The notes beneath the pieces are model-generated. The model did no database searches. It was given only the letters and a program-made list of their open reading frames with translations, and was not told where the DNA came from. This document shows, one piece after another, positions 27,078 through 35,156 of a stretch of DNA of 64,000 nt. The position numbers and the translations under genes were made by a program. The DNA comes from Sulfuriferula sp047300855 (GTDB lineage: Bacteria > Pseudomonadota > Gammaproteobacteria > Burkholderiales > Sulfuriferulaceae): the NCBI RefSeq assembly GCF_047300855.1, contig NZ_CP170197.1, positions 3,100,001-3,164,000 on the forward strand, read 5' to 3'. How positions within the stretch are numbered: the first letter of the stretch is position 1; each line of letters opens with the position of its first letter.

Positions 27078-27535
27078 AATTCGGCGCCGGTCTGGTCAGC
27101 ATGTTTAGCCGCAACCGGCGTTACCTGCTGGGTTACGCGGCGCTGATCGGTTTGATACTGGCGCTGATTGCTACCGAGCTCTACCATGTGCTGCCGCATG
27201 ATGAGGACATAACGCAAACGGTATCCTGCCCGGATCTGACCAGGATGTGCCGGTTCGAAGTCGCCGGCAAACCGGTCGAACTGCGCTTTTCCGCTCCGCC
27301 TTCCGGCCTGCATCCCTTTATCCTGCAATTGCATGCAGCGGATGCGCACGAAATCCATGCCAGTTTTATCATGCGCAGCATGGACATGGGGTTTAACCGT
27401 TATCATTTGCTGCCCAGCGGAACTGGCAACTGGCAGGCACGCGTACTGCTCCCTGTATGCGTGACCGGACGACGCGACTGGGTGTTGACGCTCACCATCG
27501 ACGGTAAACAAGTGGAAATTCCGTTCCAGGGATGA
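27074..27535 (+). CDS. Small membrane-anchored protein, possibly FixH/YtkA-like
   Basis: This 153-residue protein has one N-terminal membrane segment (about residues 18-36) and an exported domain of beta character with a cysteine pair SCPDLTRMC near residue 55. The segment FIMRSMDMGFNRYHL followed by GNWQARVLLPVCVTGRRDW resembles the methionine-containing beta-sandwich of FixH/YtkA proteins; this is a weak similarity. The ATG overlaps the stop of the Nudix-ThiE gene by four bases, so they are translated together. Function unknown. Confidence 0.6.
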   Translation: MKFGAGLVSMFSRNRRYLLGYAALIGLILALIATELYHVLPHDEDITQTVSCPDLTRMCRFEVAGKPVELRFSAPPSGLHPFILQLHAADAHEIHASFIMRSMDMGFNRYHLLPSGTGNWQARVLLPVCVTGRRDWVLTLTIDGKQVEIPFQG

Positions 27536-27551
27536 AACCTGTCCCCCAAGT

Positions 27552-27596
27552 TTGTCATCAATACGTCATTGTTCCACGCTGACCTGACGCTATAAT
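27552..27596 (+). promoter_or_regulatory. Putative Pho box and -10 element upstream of phoU
   Basis: TTGTCAT-CAAT-ACGTCAT (27552-27569) fits the 7-4-7 Pho box layout, with 6/7 and 5/7 matches to CTGTCAT. A perfect -10 TATAAT is at 27591-27596. The 21 bp between box and -10 is about one helical turn longer than the usual PhoB-activated arrangement. Confidence 0.45.
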
Positions 27597-27628
27597 CACG
27601 GGAACTATCAGAAAGAGGTATCTCGACC

Positions 27629-28333
27629 ATGGTCCAAGAACACACCTACAAACAATTCGATGCCGATCTCGAAAACATTCGCTCCAGTGTTTTGCAAATG
27701 GGCGGCCTGGTCGAAGAGCAGATATCCAACGCCATCGAAGCGCTGATCAACGCCGATCTGGAACTGGCCGAGCTGGTCATCAACAACGATCACCAGGTCA
27801 ACGGACTGGAAGTCGCGCTGGATGAAGACTGCACCCAGTTCATCGCGCGCCGTCAGCCCACCGCATCCGACCTGCGCATGGTGATGACAGTGGTCAAAAC
27901 CATTACCGATTTGGAACGTATCGGCGACGAAGCCGCCAAGATCGCGCGCATGGCGCGGCGCATTCATGCATCTGATCGCATTACCCAACCGCGCTTCAAC
28001 GAAATCAAATACATGTCCAACGTGGTGCTGGAAATGCTGCGTCGCGCACTGGACGGTTTTGCGCGTCTGGACGTATCCAGCGCCGCCGACATTGTGCGTC
28101 AGGACATGCAGGTGGACGAAGAATTCCGTCTGGTGCTACGCCACCTCATTACTTTCATGATGGAAGACCCGCGCACCATCTCGGTTTTCATCGATATCAT
28201 GTTCGTCGCCAAGGCCATCGAGCGCATGGGCGATCACGCCAAGAACATGTCCGAGTATGTGGTATACATGGTCAAGGGCAAGGATGTGCGCCACACCACC
28301 GTTGAAGAGATCGAGCGCGTCGCACAACGTTAA
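27629..28333 (+). CDS. phoU: Phosphate signalling regulator PhoU
   Basis: This 234-residue all-helical protein links the Pst phosphate transporter to the PhoR kinase and keeps the Pho regulon off when phosphate is plentiful. Two tandem three-helix repeats carry the conserved metal-binding motifs: TDLERIGDEAAKIAR in the first and KAIERMGDHAKNMSEYV in the second. The AAAGAGG ribosome site lies 10 bp before the ATG. No pst or phoBR genes are in the window, so it is transcribed alone, ending at the terminator at 28353-28380. Confidence 0.96.
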   Translation: MVQEHTYKQFDADLENIRSSVLQMGGLVEEQISNAIEALINADLELAELVINNDHQVNGLEVALDEDCTQFIARRQPTASDLRMVMTVVKTITDLERIGDEAAKIARMARRIHASDRITQPRFNEIKYMSNVVLEMLRRALDGFARLDVSSAADIVRQDMQVDEEFRLVLRHLITFMMEDPRTISVFIDIMFVAKAIERMGDHAKNMSEYVVYMVKGKDVRHTTVEEIERVAQR

Positions 28334-28352
28334 TCGTTAATCGCGTTTCAAT

Positions 28353-28380
28353 AAAAAAGGCAGCTCAGGCTGCCTTTTTT
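28353..28380 (+). terminator. Intrinsic terminator after phoU
   Basis: The stem GGCAGC-TCAG-GCTGCC is extended by a run of six A on the left and six T on the right, a strong rho-independent terminator 19 bp after the phoU stop. The A/T symmetry would allow it to work in both directions. Confidence 0.9.
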
Positions 28381-28532
28381 ATTGGACGGTGCGCTTGCCG
28401 CCAGACTGCGTCCGTCTCGCTGGCCCCACCCCTTCTCGGTTCGAACAGGTACTTCTGCCTTGTTGTAAGCAAAATGCAAGTTATATTCCATATACTTAGT
28501 GTGGTTATTCGGCAGGGTACAAGGGGAGCGCT

Positions 28533-29834
28533 ATGTTTAAAAAATTGCTTATAAAAACCCGCAGGGTCGATCAGGTGGCCACTTGGTTCATCGTGTCGAT
28601 TCTATCGTTCGCTTCAGTCAACGCGCATGCCGTCCCCTCTTTCGCACGACAAACCGGCCAAAACTGCGTCGCCTGCCATGCCGGAGGACAATTCCCCGAG
28701 CTTACCCCCTACGGGCGCCTGTTCAAGCTCACCGGCTACACCATCGGACAGCGTGCGCTGCCGCTGGCGGCCATGGCGGTGCTGACTGCCAACAAGGTGA
28801 AGGTCAATGACCCCACCCTAGGAAAAACGCAAGACGGGTCTCCCATCTTCAACACTGCCAGCCTGTTCATTGCTGGGAAGATTACCGACAAAGTGGGCGG
28901 GTTCGTGCAGATCACCTATAACAACTACGATAGTCAGGATGCCGAGACCGGGAACTGGTCGGGCCATACCGGTTCGGACAACCTGGATCTGCGCTACGCC
29001 GACCGCCTGATCAACGCCAATCAGGATCTGATCTACGGCCTCACCCTGCACAACAACCCCGGCGTACAGGACGTGTGGAACAGCACCCCGGCCTGGGGCT
29101 ACGGCGTGGTGCCCGGCAGCACAGGCGCAGGAAACGGGGCAACACCGATACTTGACGGTGGTGGCCCAGGTCTCGGCCAGCAAGTGGCGGGAATCGGCGC
29201 CTATGCCTACTGGAACAAGATGGTGTATGCAGAACTCACCGGCTACCGCACCGGCGATGGCGTCTTTTCCTTCATGACCCAAGGCAATGGCGGTCAGGTC
29301 AACATCCAGGGCACCAATCCCTATGCCCGCCTGGCGCTGACGCACGAATGGGGCCCCCATAATGTGATGGTCGGCCTGTCCTATCTGGACGTCCGTCCAT
29401 ACTCGGATACGACCAGCCACTCCGGACCGACCGACCACTACCGGGACAATGGCATCGACTTCCAGTACCAGTACCTGCTCGATCCCTACACGGTCACCGC
29501 AACGGTCACCCGTATCCACGAAAACATCGATTATGGCTTAGGGGCGCCCTCCGCTACCGTCAACTCCCTGCGAGCCAAGACATCCTTCATCTACCAGGCG
29601 AAGTACGGCGCTACCCTGTCCTACTTCAACCTTACCAACACCCTGGGGGCCGAGTCCAAGGGCTGGACGCCCGAGGTGTTCTGGACACCGGTGCAAAATG
29701 TGCGGCTGGGGATGCAATACACGATGTTCAACAAGAATGAAGGGGTTATTGACCCACGTGACCCGACGGGCACGTTGGCGTTGAAGGCCAGTGACAGCAA
29801 TACCCTGTTCTTCTATGTCTGGGGCGCGTACTAA
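28533..29834 (+). CDS. Cyc2-like outer-membrane monoheme cytochrome-porin fusion
   Basis: This 433-residue protein has a signal peptide ending at AHA (residue 33), then VPSFARQTGQNCVACHAGG, with one c-type heme motif CVACH at residues 45-49, followed by FPELTPYGRLFK. This N-terminal block closely follows the conserved Cyc2 pattern. The remaining 370 residues alternate in short beta-strands with aromatic ends and finish in FFYVWGAY, as expected of an outer-membrane barrel. Cyc2 proteins of known function oxidise extracellular Fe(II). An AGGGGAG ribosome site precedes the ATG. A c4-type cytochrome gene follows after 83 bp and may accept the electrons. Iron oxidation itself is inferred. Confidence 0.75.
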   Translation: MFKKLLIKTRRVDQVATWFIVSILSFASVNAHAVPSFARQTGQNCVACHAGGQFPELTPYGRLFKLTGYTIGQRALPLAAMAVLTANKVKVNDPTLGKTQDGSPIFNTASLFIAGKITDKVGGFVQITYNNYDSQDAETGNWSGHTGSDNLDLRYADRLINANQDLIYGLTLHNNPGVQDVWNSTPAWGYGVVPGSTGAGNGATPILDGGGPGLGQQVAGIGAYAYWNKMVYAELTGYRTGDGVFSFMTQGNGGQVNIQGTNPYARLALTHEWGPHNVMVGLSYLDVRPYSDTTSHSGPTDHYRDNGIDFQYQYLLDPYTVTATVTRIHENIDYGLGAPSATVNSLRAKTSFIYQAKYGATLSYFNLTNTLGAESKGWTPEVFWTPVQNVRLGMQYTMFNKNEGVIDPRDPTGTLALKASDSNTLFFYVWGAY

Positions 29835-29917
29835 GCAGACGGTTTAAACAACCGGGTGGGCGCGCCGGCATGGCGGCGCGCACCGACATGAATAACGGAC
29901 TATTCGGAGATTGAATC

Positions 29918-30562
29918 ATGAAAACCGCCTCAATTACCCTGGTACTGGCCCTGGCTGCGATCGCTACAGGCTGCACGACGACGGAAAACTCCTCCCGCAA
30001 TCTGGGCGACCCCAGCGTACCTGGCAAGACTCTGGCCGAACAGGTGTGCTCGGACTGCCATGGCGTCACCGGTAATTCGACCAACCCTACCTTCCCCCGG
30101 CTGGCGGGACAGCAGAAATGGTACTTGATCTCGCAGTTGAAGCAGTTCCGGGGCCACCATCGCCAGGATCCGCCGGGCTTCGAGTATATGTGGGGCATCT
30201 CCCGCAGCCTGACCGATGCGCAGATCAATGAACTGGCCACCTATTTTTCCGGGCAGAAGCCCGGTGCCGACCAGCCTGGAAATGCCAAACTGGAGAGCGA
30301 GGGCAAGGCGATTTTCTCTAGCGGAATTTCCAGCGAGGGGGTTCCGGCCTGCATGGCTTGTCATGGTGCAGAAGGCGCAGGCAACGAACAGTTCCCGCGC
30401 ATTGCCGGGCAGCATGCCGACTATATCGCCAAACAGTTGCTGGTGTTTCAGCGGACCGACGAACGCCCCGAGGGCGTAGCCATGAAGGTGGTTGCCCACA
30501 ACCTCAAGCCGCAGGAGATCAAGGCTGTGGCCGCGTATGTGTCCACCCTGACTACGAAATAG
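29918..30562 (+). CDS. Diheme c4-type cytochrome lipoprotein
   Basis: This 214-residue protein has a signal sequence with a probable lipobox ATGC (Cys19) and two class I cytochrome c domains. Heme motifs are CSDCH at residues 44-48 and CMACH at 145-149; likely axial methionines are in YMWG (Met91) and VAMKVV. The two-domain layout with FPRLAGQQ and FPRIAGQH after each heme is that of cytochrome c4. As a membrane-tethered periplasmic carrier it could pass electrons from the neighbouring Cyc2-like porin to a terminal oxidase. It converges with corC, leaving 16 bp between stops. Confidence 0.88.
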   Translation: MKTASITLVLALAAIATGCTTTENSSRNLGDPSVPGKTLAEQVCSDCHGVTGNSTNPTFPRLAGQQKWYLISQLKQFRGHHRQDPPGFEYMWGISRSLTDAQINELATYFSGQKPGADQPGNAKLESEGKAIFSSGISSEGVPACMACHGAEGAGNEQFPRIAGQHADYIAKQLLVFQRTDERPEGVAMKVVAHNLKPQEIKAVAAYVSTLTTK

Positions 30563-30578
30563 ACTATTCTTTGGCGGC

Positions 30579-31406
30579 TCAAGCACCGCCCGCTGTTTTT
30601 TCCACCAGCAGCGTATGCAGCCGTCTGCTGTCTGCGCGCAATACATGAAACTTGAGGCCGTCGAATTCGATTTCCTCACCGCGCTTGGGCAGGTGGCCGA
30701 ACTGGCTTACCACCAGACCGCCGACGGTATCGAATTCAGTGTCGGAAAACTGGGTGCCCAGCACGATGTTGAAATCTGCAACTTCGGTCACCGCCTTGAC
30801 CCGGTAGCGCCCGGCCTTGTCACGGATGACATTGTCTTCGGTTTCGTCGAAATCGTATTCATCCTCGATGTCGCCGACGATTTGTTCCAGCACGTCTTCA
30901 ATAGTGACCAGTCCGGCGACGCCGCCATATTCATCCACGACGATGGCGATATGGTTGCGGCTGGCGCGGAATTCCTTGAGCAGTACATTGAGGCGCTTGG
31001 ATTCCGGAATGAACACGGCAGGGCGCAACATCTCGCGCACGTTGAATTCCTCACCCGCGTTATAGCGCAACAAATCCTTGGCCAGCAGAATGCCGATGAC
31101 GTCATCTTTGTTTTTATCGATGACCGGAAAGCGCGAGTGCGCAGTTTCGATTACATAGGGAATGAACAGCTCAGGCGTATCGTTAATATCCACCATATCC
31201 ATCTGTGCACGCGGGATCATGATGTCGCGCACCTGGATTTCCGACACCTGAAGCACACCCTCGATCATGGACAAGGCATCCGCATCAAACAGGTTGTGCT
31301 GATAGGCGCTATGCAGTATCTCCACCAGCTCGCCGCGGCTTTCCGGCTCGCGCGAGAGAAATGCGCCAAGGCGCTCTAGCCAACTGGATTTGGCGGGTTC
31401 TTCCAT
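30579..31406 (-). CDS. corC: CorC/HlyC-family CBS-domain transporter-associated protein
   Basis: This 275-residue soluble protein has two CBS domains, starting at VRDIMIPRAQMDMV and VDEYGGVAGLVTIEDVLEQI, and a C-terminal CorC/HlyC domain (DTVGGLVVSQFGHLPKRGEEI). Proteins of this group are linked to magnesium and cobalt efflux. It lacks the membrane CNNM domain, as in E. coli CorC. Its ATG follows the ybeY stop by one base, so it is the last gene of the miaB-ybeZ-ybeY-corC operon. Confidence 0.92.
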   Translation of the reverse strand: MEEPAKSSWLERLGAFLSREPESRGELVEILHSAYQHNLFDADALSMIEGVLQVSEIQVRDIMIPRAQMDMVDINDTPELFIPYVIETAHSRFPVIDKNKDDVIGILLAKDLLRYNAGEEFNVREMLRPAVFIPESKRLNVLLKEFRASRNHIAIVVDEYGGVAGLVTIEDVLEQIVGDIEDEYDFDETEDNVIRDKAGRYRVKAVTEVADFNIVLGTQFSDTEFDTVGGLVVSQFGHLPKRGEEIEFDGLKFHVLRADSRRLHTLLVEKTAGGA

Positions 31407-31407
31407 G

Positions 31408-31905
31408 TTAAATCTGCTCCATTTCTAGATAAGGATTGGCAAAGCCCAGTCCGGTGATAATTTCGGTCTCGCGTGCCTCCATGACTTGCGCATCGGCATC
31501 ATTTTCATGATCCAGGCCATGCAGGTGGAGTACGCCGTGGACGATCAGGTGCGCGTAGTGGGCGATAATGGGTTTGCCTTGTTGCTGCGCCTCACGGCTC
31601 ACTACCGGGGCGCACAGAACCAGATCACCACTGATCACCGGGGTTGAGGCATACACGAAGGATAAAACGTTGGTGGCATAATCGCGGCCACGATAGTCAT
31701 GGTTGAGTGCACGGCCTTCCTGCTCATTAACCAGACGTATGGTGAGTTCGGCATCGCGTTCGAGCGCGGCGCGCGCAAATTGCATGATCTGGGCGCGGCT
31801 GGGCGCATCGGTTGCACGGACAGCGCGTTGCACGGACAGCACAAGGCGTGGCCGCGCCGGCCTACTTCGGGGGGATGGTTCAGCGGGTTTGGTCGCGCTT
31901 TTCAT
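31408..31905 (-). CDS. ybeY: Endoribonuclease YbeY (rRNA maturation factor)
   Basis: This 165-residue metalloprotein takes part in 16S rRNA 3' maturation and ribosome quality control. The zinc-binding motif HGVLHLHGLDH provides the three histidines near residue 112. The ATG at 31905 is preferred, giving the family length, although the open frame extends upstream; it overlaps the 3' end of ybeZ by 26 bp. The N-terminal 20 residues are rich in proline and arginine and may not be conserved. It lies between ybeZ and corC as in most proteobacteria. Confidence 0.92.
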   Translation of the reverse strand: MKSATKPAEPSPRSRPARPRLVLSVQRAVRATDAPSRAQIMQFARAALERDAELTIRLVNEQEGRALNHDYRGRDYATNVLSFVYASTPVISGDLVLCAPVVSREAQQQGKPIIAHYAHLIVHGVLHLHGLDHENDADAQVMEARETEIITGLGFANPYLEMEQI

Positions 31906-32821
31906 AAGCATCGACGATACGTGCGACCAGCGGGTGGCGCACAACGTCTTCCGATAGAAATTGGGTGAAAGCAATACCGCGTATATTCTGCAGCACTTCG
32001 CTGGCGTCAACCAGACCACTTTTCTGGTGGCGTGCCAGATCGACCTGCGTGACATCGCCAGTGATGACGGCTTTGGAGCCAAAACCGATACGGGTAAGAA
32101 ACATTTTCATTTGTTCAGGCGTGGTGTTTTGAGCTTCGTCCAGAATGATAAAGGCCTGGTTCAGGGTACGCCCACGCATATAGGCCAGCGGTGCAATTTC
32201 AATCGTGTTGCGCTCGAACAATTTACCGACTTTGTCATAGCCAAGCAGATCGTACAAAGCATCGTACAACGGACGCAGGTACGGGTCTATCTTCTGCGCC
32301 AGATCACCGGGCAGGAACCCAAGCCGCTCCCCTGCCTCTACCGCCGGCCGGGTCAGGACAATACGTTTGACGGTATCGCGCTCCAGCGCGTCCACAGCAC
32401 TGGCTACGGCGAGATAAGTCTTGCCGGTTCCGGCAGGCCCGACGCCAAAAGTGATGTCGTGTGCCTGAATCTGGGCAAGATACTCGGTCTGGCGCGGGGT
32501 GCGGCCGCGCAGATCAGCGCGTCGCGTCATGAGTAACGGTACGCTCTCCGTGGCAAGGCTGGATGCGTTATGGTGTGTAGCTTCGACCAATGCCAGCTGG
32601 ATATCATCCACACTGACCGGGTCGCGTGCCTTGAGATAAAACGCTTCCATCAGTTGCGCGGCAAGCCGGGTCTTGGCTGTTTTTCCGGTAATACGGAAGT
32701 GTTCGCCGCGGCGCGTGATGACGACATCCAGCCCGGTTTCGATCTGGCGCAAATTTTCTTCCAAAACCCCACACAAATTGGCCAGTCGTGCGTTATCTAC
32801 CGGTGCGAAAGCAATTTCCAT
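31880..32821 (-). CDS. ybeZ: PhoH-like ATPase YbeZ
   Basis: This 313-residue protein is a PhoH-family P-loop ATPase. Walker A is GPAGTGKT near residue 132, and Walker B is FIILDEAQN near residue 225. YbeZ proteins associate with YbeY and ribosomes. The start overlaps the miaB stop by one base (TAATG), and ybeY overlaps its 3' end, so the operon is translationally coupled throughout. Confidence 0.93.
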   Translation of the reverse strand: MEIAFAPVDNARLANLCGVLEENLRQIETGLDVVITRRGEHFRITGKTAKTRLAAQLMEAFYLKARDPVSVDDIQLALVEATHHNASSLATESVPLLMTRRADLRGRTPRQTEYLAQIQAHDITFGVGPAGTGKTYLAVASAVDALERDTVKRIVLTRPAVEAGERLGFLPGDLAQKIDPYLRPLYDALYDLLGYDKVGKLFERNTIEIAPLAYMRGRTLNQAFIILDEAQNTTPEQMKMFLTRIGFGSKAVITGDVTQVDLARHQKSGLVDASEVLQNIRGIAFTQFLSEDVVRHPLVARIVDAYEKRDQTR

Positions 32822-34146
32822 TAATTCGTAACCCTTTCACCTCGCAACGAATGCGGCTCAGCCCGGGTGATGACAACTTCGGTAAATTGCCCGATCAGAC
32901 GCGCAGGGCCCGGAAAGTTGACAATGCGATTGTTTTCGGTGCGTCCCGCCAGCTCGCTGGCATTCTTTTTGGAGACGCCTTCAACCAGAACGCGCTCGCG
33001 GTTGCCCACCATGGACTGGCTGATGGCCAGCTCGTTGGCTTCAATGCGTTTCTGTAATTTCACCAGACGCGCCTGCTTGACTGCATGCGGCACCTCATCA
33101 AGCAACTCGGCTGCCGGCGTGCCCGGACGTTCACTATAGATGAAACTGAATGAGTTATCGAAACCCACGTCTTCAATCAATTGCAGCGTTGCTTCGAAAT
33201 CGGCATCGGTCTCGCCTGGAAAACCGATGATGAAATCCGATGAAATAGCGATGTCCGGTCGCGCCTCGCGCAAGCGGCGAATAATGGATTTGTATTCCAG
33301 TACGGTGTAGCCGCGTTTCATCGCCGCCAGAATGCGGTCAGAGCCGGCCTGTACCGGCAAATGCAGGTGTGAAACCAGCTTGGGCAGGCGCGTATAGGCA
33401 TCAATCAGACGCGCTGTGAATTCACGTGGATGGCTGGTGGTATAACGGATACGTTCGATTTTCGGGATGTCATGCACATATTCGAGCAACAAAGCAAAAT
33501 CGGCGCTGTCGCCATCTTCCATCGTACCTTGATAAGCGTTTACATTCTGCCCTAGCAGGTTAACCTCTTTCACACCCTGGTTGGCGAGCGCCGTGATTTC
33601 AGCCAGGATGTCATCGAATGGGCGCGAGACCTCTTCGCCCCGAGTATAAGGCACAACGCAAAACGAGCAGTATTTAGAGCAGCCTTCCATAATGGAGACA
33701 AAGGCGCTGGCGCCTTCCGACCTGGCGGCAGGGAGATGGTCGAATTTTTCGATTTCCGGAAACGAGATATCCACCTGGGGTTGCCCGGTAGCGCGTCTTT
33801 TGGCGATTAATGCTGGCAGGCGATGCAGGGTTTGCGGCCCGAACACGATGTCGACGTACGGCGCGCGGTCTATGATAGCGGTGCCTTCCTGGCTTGCCAC
33901 GCAGCCGCCCACACCGATAATCAGATCGGGATTGGCATCCTTGAATTCGCGCACCCGTCCCAGGTCGGAGAATACTTTCTCCTGCGCTTTTTCGCGTACC
34001 GAGCAGGTGTTGAACAGAATGACGTCCGCATCGGCGGGGTTGTCCGTCGGGATCAACCCGTCAGACGCACGCAACACGTCCGCCATCTTGTCCGAGTCGT
34101 ACTCGTTCATCTGGCAGCCGAAGGTTTTGATGAAGACTTTTTTCAC
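32821..34146 (-). CDS. miaB: tRNA-2-methylthio-N6-dimethylallyladenosine synthase MiaB
   Basis: This 441-residue radical SAM enzyme adds a methylthio group to i6A37 of tRNAs reading UNN codons. The N-terminal UPF0004 domain binds one 4Fe-4S cluster through cysteines in FGCQMNEYDS, NTCSVREKA and GVGGCVASQ. The radical SAM CxxxCxxC motif is CSKYCSFC near residue 155. A C-terminal TRAM domain is present. It is first in the miaB-ybeZ-ybeY-corC operon and starts about 45 bp downstream of the tRNA gene end. Confidence 0.96.
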   Translation of the reverse strand: MKKVFIKTFGCQMNEYDSDKMADVLRASDGLIPTDNPADADVILFNTCSVREKAQEKVFSDLGRVREFKDANPDLIIGVGGCVASQEGTAIIDRAPYVDIVFGPQTLHRLPALIAKRRATGQPQVDISFPEIEKFDHLPAARSEGASAFVSIMEGCSKYCSFCVVPYTRGEEVSRPFDDILAEITALANQGVKEVNLLGQNVNAYQGTMEDGDSADFALLLEYVHDIPKIERIRYTTSHPREFTARLIDAYTRLPKLVSHLHLPVQAGSDRILAAMKRGYTVLEYKSIIRRLREARPDIAISSDFIIGFPGETDADFEATLQLIEDVGFDNSFSFIYSERPGTPAAELLDEVPHAVKQARLVKLQKRIEANELAISQSMVGNRERVLVEGVSKKNASELAGRTENNRIVNFPGPARLIGQFTEVVITRAEPHSLRGERVTN

Positions 34147-34190
34147 AATGGGCGCCGGGCAGTTATCAGACTGAGGGCGAAGAAATCGAG

Positions 34191-34267
34191 TGGTGGTGAT
34201 GGGCGGAGTCGAACCGCCGACCTATGGGTTATGAATCCATCGCTCTAACCATCTGAGCTACATCACC
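34191..34267 (-). tRNA. tRNA-Met (CAU anticodon)
   Basis: A 77-nt cloverleaf is present on the minus strand. The acceptor stem is GGTGATG/CATCACC with encoded ACCA. The D stem is GCTC/GAGC. The anticodon loop is TTCATAA, giving CAU. The T arm is GGCGG-TTCGACT-CCGCC. The anticodon stem ATGGA/CCCAT has an A31-C39 mismatch next to the loop. CAU also occurs in initiator and Ile2 tRNAs; the full acceptor pairing argues against the initiator. Elongator Met is favoured but Ile2 is not excluded. Confidence 0.88.
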
Positions 34268-34286
34268 CCATGAAGCAAAGCGCGGA

Positions 34287-34316
34287 ATTATCAGGGTTTT
34301 GACCTTGTCCTGTCAA
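34287..34316 (-). promoter_or_regulatory. Promoter of the tRNA-Met gene
   Basis: On the minus strand a perfect -35 TTGACA (34316-34311) and a -10 GATAAT (34292-34287) are 18 bp apart, about 20 bp upstream of the tRNA 5' end. The -35 overlaps the stop codon region of lgt. Confidence 0.7.
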
Positions 34317-35095
34317 GATTTGCGACGATAAGCCCATACCATCATGGCTATGCCAGCCACAATCATTGGCAGCGACAGCCATTGCCCCATGCTGAGTCCG
34401 AGGCTGAGCAGACCGAGAAAATCATCCGGCTCGCGCGTGAATTCGACCAGAAAGCGGAACAGGCCGTAGCCGGTCAGAAACAGCCCTGACACCGCACCCA
34501 TGGGGCGTGGCTTGGCCGAAAATAGCCACACGATAGTAAACAGCACAATGCCTTCCAGGCCGAATTCGTACAGTTCGGAAGGATGGCGCGGCACATTGTC
34601 CACGGCGGGGAAAATCATTGCCCAGGGGACGTCGGTAGGCCGTCCCCACAATTCGCCATTGATGAAATTGCCGATGCGCCCGGCACCCAACCCGAGTGGC
34701 ACCAGCGGCGCAATAAAATCGGTGATGGCGAGCCAGGGTTTTCCGGTGCGCCGCGAAAATAGCCACATGGCAAAGATCACACCCAGAAAGCCGCCATGAA
34801 ATGACATGCCGCCTTCCCACACATAAAAAATCTCGAGCGGGTGCGCCATGTAATAGCTGAACTTGTAAAACAGCACATAGCCGAGCCGCCCGCCGAGTAC
34901 GGTGCCGAGCACGCCGTAAAACAATACGTCATCGAGGTTTTTGGTGGTCCAGCCGGAATCAGGATGCTGCCTGATGCGCCAGCGCCCGAGCACCAGTACC
35001 AGCATGAATGCGGTCAGGTACATCAAGCCGTACCAGCGAATGTCGAGCGGGCCGATGGAAATGGCGATGGGATTGAAGTCGGGATGGATCAACAT
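34313..35095 (-). CDS. lgt: Prolipoprotein diacylglyceryl transferase
   Basis: This 260-residue inner-membrane enzyme adds diacylglycerol to the lipobox cysteine of prolipoproteins, the first step of lipoprotein maturation. It is polytopic, with hydrophobic segments from residue 20 on. The signature GAGRIGNFINGELWGRPTD is near residue 137, and the conserved YGLMYLTAF and HGGFLG segments are present. It supplies the modification for the several lipoproteins in this window. It is divergent from ilvD. Confidence 0.95.
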   Translation of the reverse strand: MLIHPDFNPIAISIGPLDIRWYGLMYLTAFMLVLVLGRWRIRQHPDSGWTTKNLDDVLFYGVLGTVLGGRLGYVLFYKFSYYMAHPLEIFYVWEGGMSFHGGFLGVIFAMWLFSRRTGKPWLAITDFIAPLVPLGLGAGRIGNFINGELWGRPTDVPWAMIFPAVDNVPRHPSELYEFGLEGIVLFTIVWLFSAKPRPMGAVSGLFLTGYGLFRFLVEFTREPDDFLGLLSLGLSMGQWLSLPMIVAGIAMMVWAYRRKS

Positions 35096-35156
35096 AGTGC
35101 TTGGGAATGGGATAAAATTGGCAATTCCGTATTATCGCACTATTCTGAGGTCAACC

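Noticed and set aside
30579..30602. Hairpin GGCGG/CCGCC as a terminator between the c4-type gene and corC
   Set aside because: The stem is short with an eight-base loop and lies inside the corC coding end, and the T run is not directly after it.
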